Source of the DNA: Roseobacter insulae
Lineage (GTDB): Bacteria > Pseudomonadota > Alphaproteobacteria > Rhodobacterales > Rhodobacteraceae
DNA: 64,000 bases
Assembly: GCF_019375555.1 (NCBI RefSeq)
Contig: NZ_JAHXDN010000004.1
Location: 372,001 to 436,000 of the forward strand
Direction: 5' to 3'
Part shown: positions 62,396-64,000 of the stretch, piece by piece
Numbering within the stretch: position 1 is the stretch's first letter
How the letters are laid out: each line of letters begins with the position of its first letter
Notes under the pieces: generated by a model
What the model was told of the DNA's origin: nothing
What the model saw: only the letters and a program-made list of their open reading frames with translations
Databases searched by the model: none
Program-made: the position numbers and the translations under genes

Positions 62396-63514
62396 ATGAT
62401 CATCGGCTGCCCGACAGAAATCAAACCTCAGGAGTTTCGCGTGGGTGTCACCCCCAATGCGGCACAGGAAGCGGTGAACCACGGTCACGAGGTTCTGATA
62501 CAAGCCGGAGCCGGTGCCGGAGCAGGCTTCGAAGACGAAGCTTATGTTGCTGCGGGCGCGCGGATCATCGAGACTGCAACGGAAATCTTCGGCACTGCCG
62601 ACATGATCGTCAAGGTCAAGGAACCGCAGGCGGGTGAACGAAAGATGCTGCGCGACGGCCAGTTGCTGTTTACCTATCTTCACCTTGCGCCCGACCCTGA
62701 CCAGACACATGATCTTCTGGCTTCAGGCGCCACCTGTATTGCATATGAAACCGTGACCGACGATCGCGGCGGCCTGCCACTTCTTGCGCCGATGTCGGAG
62801 GTGGCCGGACGTCTCGCCCCGCAGGTTGGTGCATGGACATTGCAGAAAGCCAACGGCGGTCGCGGTGTGCTGATGGGCGGCGTGCCCGGTGTCGGCCCCG
62901 CGCGCGTCGTGGTGATCGGGGGCGGTGTGGTTGGCACCCATGCTGCCAAGATCGCCGCTGGCATGGGCGCGGACGTGACCGTGCTCGACCGGTCGCTGAC
63001 ACGCCTGCGCTATCTCGACGACGTCTTTGGCGGTACATTCAAGACCAGCTATTCTTCGGCAGGCAACACCCTCGACCTTGCGCGCGAGGCCGACATGATC
63101 ATCGGGGCGGTGCTGATCCCCGGTGCGGCGGCGCCCAAACTGATAAGCCGCGCACAGTTGGGCGAGCTCAAGCCCGGCGCGGCCCTCGTTGATGTCGCGA
63201 TTGACCAGGGCGGCTGCTTTGAGACATCCAAAGCAACGACGCATCAGGACCCGGTGTACGAGGTAGACGGGATCATGCACTACTGTGTCGCCAATATGCC
63301 CGGTGCCGTGGCCCGCACCTCCACCATCGCGTTGGGCAATGCGACAATGCCCTTCATGTTGGCGTTGGCCGACAAGGGCTGGCGCAAGGCCTGCACCGAC
63401 GACCCGCACCTGATGAATGGCCTGAATGTGCACGCTGGTCAGCTGACCTATTACGCGGTTGGCAAAGCGCTCGGGATCGATGTGATTTCACCAAGCGTTG
63501 CCGTCAAAGGCTAA
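62396..63514 (+). CDS. ald: Alanine dehydrogenase
   Basis: This 372-residue enzyme deaminates L-alanine to pyruvate with NAD. It starts MIIGCPTEIKPQEFRVG, with conserved Lys and His regions (KVKEPQ, YLHLAPD) and the NAD-fold GGGVVGTHAAKIA. A GGAGG site precedes ATG 62396; the longer frame is unlikely. It overlaps the convergent LysR gene by 11 bases. Confidence 0.96.
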   Translation: MIIGCPTEIKPQEFRVGVTPNAAQEAVNHGHEVLIQAGAGAGAGFEDEAYVAAGARIIETATEIFGTADMIVKVKEPQAGERKMLRDGQLLFTYLHLAPDPDQTHDLLASGATCIAYETVTDDRGGLPLLAPMSEVAGRLAPQVGAWTLQKANGGRGVLMGGVPGVGPARVVVIGGGVVGTHAAKIAAGMGADVTVLDRSLTRLRYLDDVFGGTFKTSYSSAGNTLDLAREADMIIGAVLIPGAAAPKLISRAQLGELKPGAALVDVAIDQGGCFETSKATTHQDPVYEVDGIMHYCVANMPGAVARTSTIALGNATMPFMLALADKGWRKACTDDPHLMNGLNVHAGQLTYYAVGKALGIDVISPSVAVKG

Positions 63515-64000
63515 GCGCCAGTGACGGATTGCGCCCCTCAAAGAGCGGGCGCAACCCGTTGATCCGAGTGGCTGCGAACTCCGTGAAAGTCGTCACCTTG
63601 CGCGTGTTGCGCAGATCGGCATGGGTCAATACCCAGATGGGCCGGTAAGGCAGCAGTGGAACCCGCGCCAGCCGTTCCATATCCGGCTCACTGTCACCCA
63701 GGAAACACGGGATTCGGGTGGCGCCCATATTGGCCCGCACCGCGGCCAGGGCTGCGTACATATCATCGACAGTCAGGGTGATTCGCCGATCGGGCCAGGC
63801 TTCTTTCAGCACTTCCGGCGGCCCCGGCCAATGCGCAAAGCGAATCCAATCCAGCGGCAGCTTTGGGTCGGCGCGCAGCCGCGCCGCCTGCTCCTTGCCC
63901 ACATAGACACCGGCGGATTGTTCTGTCACGCGTCGACCCACCAGCGTGTCGCCCGGTGTGTCAGAAATCCGAAAGGCGACGTCCGCTTCATGCGCGGCGA
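63504..64000 (-). CDS. LysR family regulator, 3' part (runs off the window)
   Basis: Only the C-terminal ~165 codons are inside the window; the frame stays open to base 64000. The visible part is a LysR-type effector-binding domain, with EADVAFRISDTPGDTLVGRR and then GVYVGKEQAARL, and a terminal ATRINGLRPLFEG segment. The HTH must lie beyond the right edge. The target genes are unknown. Confidence 0.8.
   Translation of the reverse strand, partial: AAHEADVAFRISDTPGDTLVGRRVTEQSAGVYVGKEQAARLRADPKLPLDWIRFAHWPGPPEVLKEAWPDRRITLTVDDMYAALAAVRANMGATRIPCFLGDSEPDMERLARVPLLPYRPIWVLTHADLRNTRKVTTFTEFAATRINGLRPLFEGRNPSLALSL

Overview
The window looks like chromosomal DNA of a marine-type alphaproteobacterium of the Rhodobacterales (Roseobacter group). 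The supporting signs are GC-rich coding sequence, an FnrL-type regulator next to ccoNOQP-GHIS and hemN, a CycM-like membrane cytochrome c552, a TrcR/DUF1013 protein, COQ9, a small SRP RNA, and a box (aerobic benzoyl-CoA) cluster with a BoxR regulator. I see no transposase, phage gene, integrase or CRISPR array. Genus and species cannot be read from the sequence alone.

Region 1 (about 0.5-16.5 kb) is the accessory, catabolic part. A lone Tat-exported peptide-type solute-binding protein and a DUF2165 membrane protein are followed on the minus strand by an aromatic-acid block. In transcription order this is: FAD monooxygenase (3-hydroxybenzoate/salicylate hydroxylase type), TRAP transporter dctP-dctQ-dctM, benzoate-CoA ligase, alpha/beta hydrolase, DUF309 protein, boxC, boxB, an unlisted 47-residue Cys-rich ORF, boxA, boxR, and a protein made only of 3-hydroxyacyl-CoA dehydrogenase C-terminal domains. 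Two near-identical palindromes of the form TGCA-N6-TGCA sit upstream of the ligase and of boxC and are probably BoxR operators. A perfect FNR-type box overlaps the boxB stop codon, just upstream of the small ORF and boxA. The expected boxD aldehyde dehydrogenase is not in the window.

Region 2 (16.5-24.4 kb) holds a tRNA with a CAT anticodon, the haem genes hemE/hemC/hemF, a short-chain dehydrogenase that lacks the catalytic Lys, an RsmC-like methyltransferase, clpS, a HAD hydrolase and a D,D-carboxypeptidase with a SPOR domain.

Region 3 (24.4-35.4 kb) is the microaerobic respiration block: ccoNOQP and ccoGHIS on the minus strand, a divergent universal stress protein, fnrL and hemN. Perfect or near-perfect FNR boxes lie in the two divergent intergenic regions. 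Together with hemE/C/F, this block supplies haem and the high-affinity oxidase under low oxygen.

Region 4 (35.4-47.4 kb) holds the YejABEF peptide importer (order yejA-B-E-F), cycM, prephenate dehydratase, two SRPBCC-type proteins, NudC, a 2',3'-cyclic-nucleotide phosphodiesterase/nucleotidase and the SRP RNA.

Region 5 (47.4-64 kb) is housekeeping. It has a zinc metallopeptidase, DUF202 protein, dnaX-ybaB-recR, a RidA protein, an ornithine/lysine decarboxylase with a long leader carrying an Arg-rich upstream ORF, an EEP-family phosphatase, TrcR, RNase T2, two quinone oxidoreductases, COQ9, rpsU, a membrane GGDEF-EAL protein, an Lrp-type regulator divergent from alanine dehydrogenase, and the 3' part of a LysR-type regulator running off the right edge.
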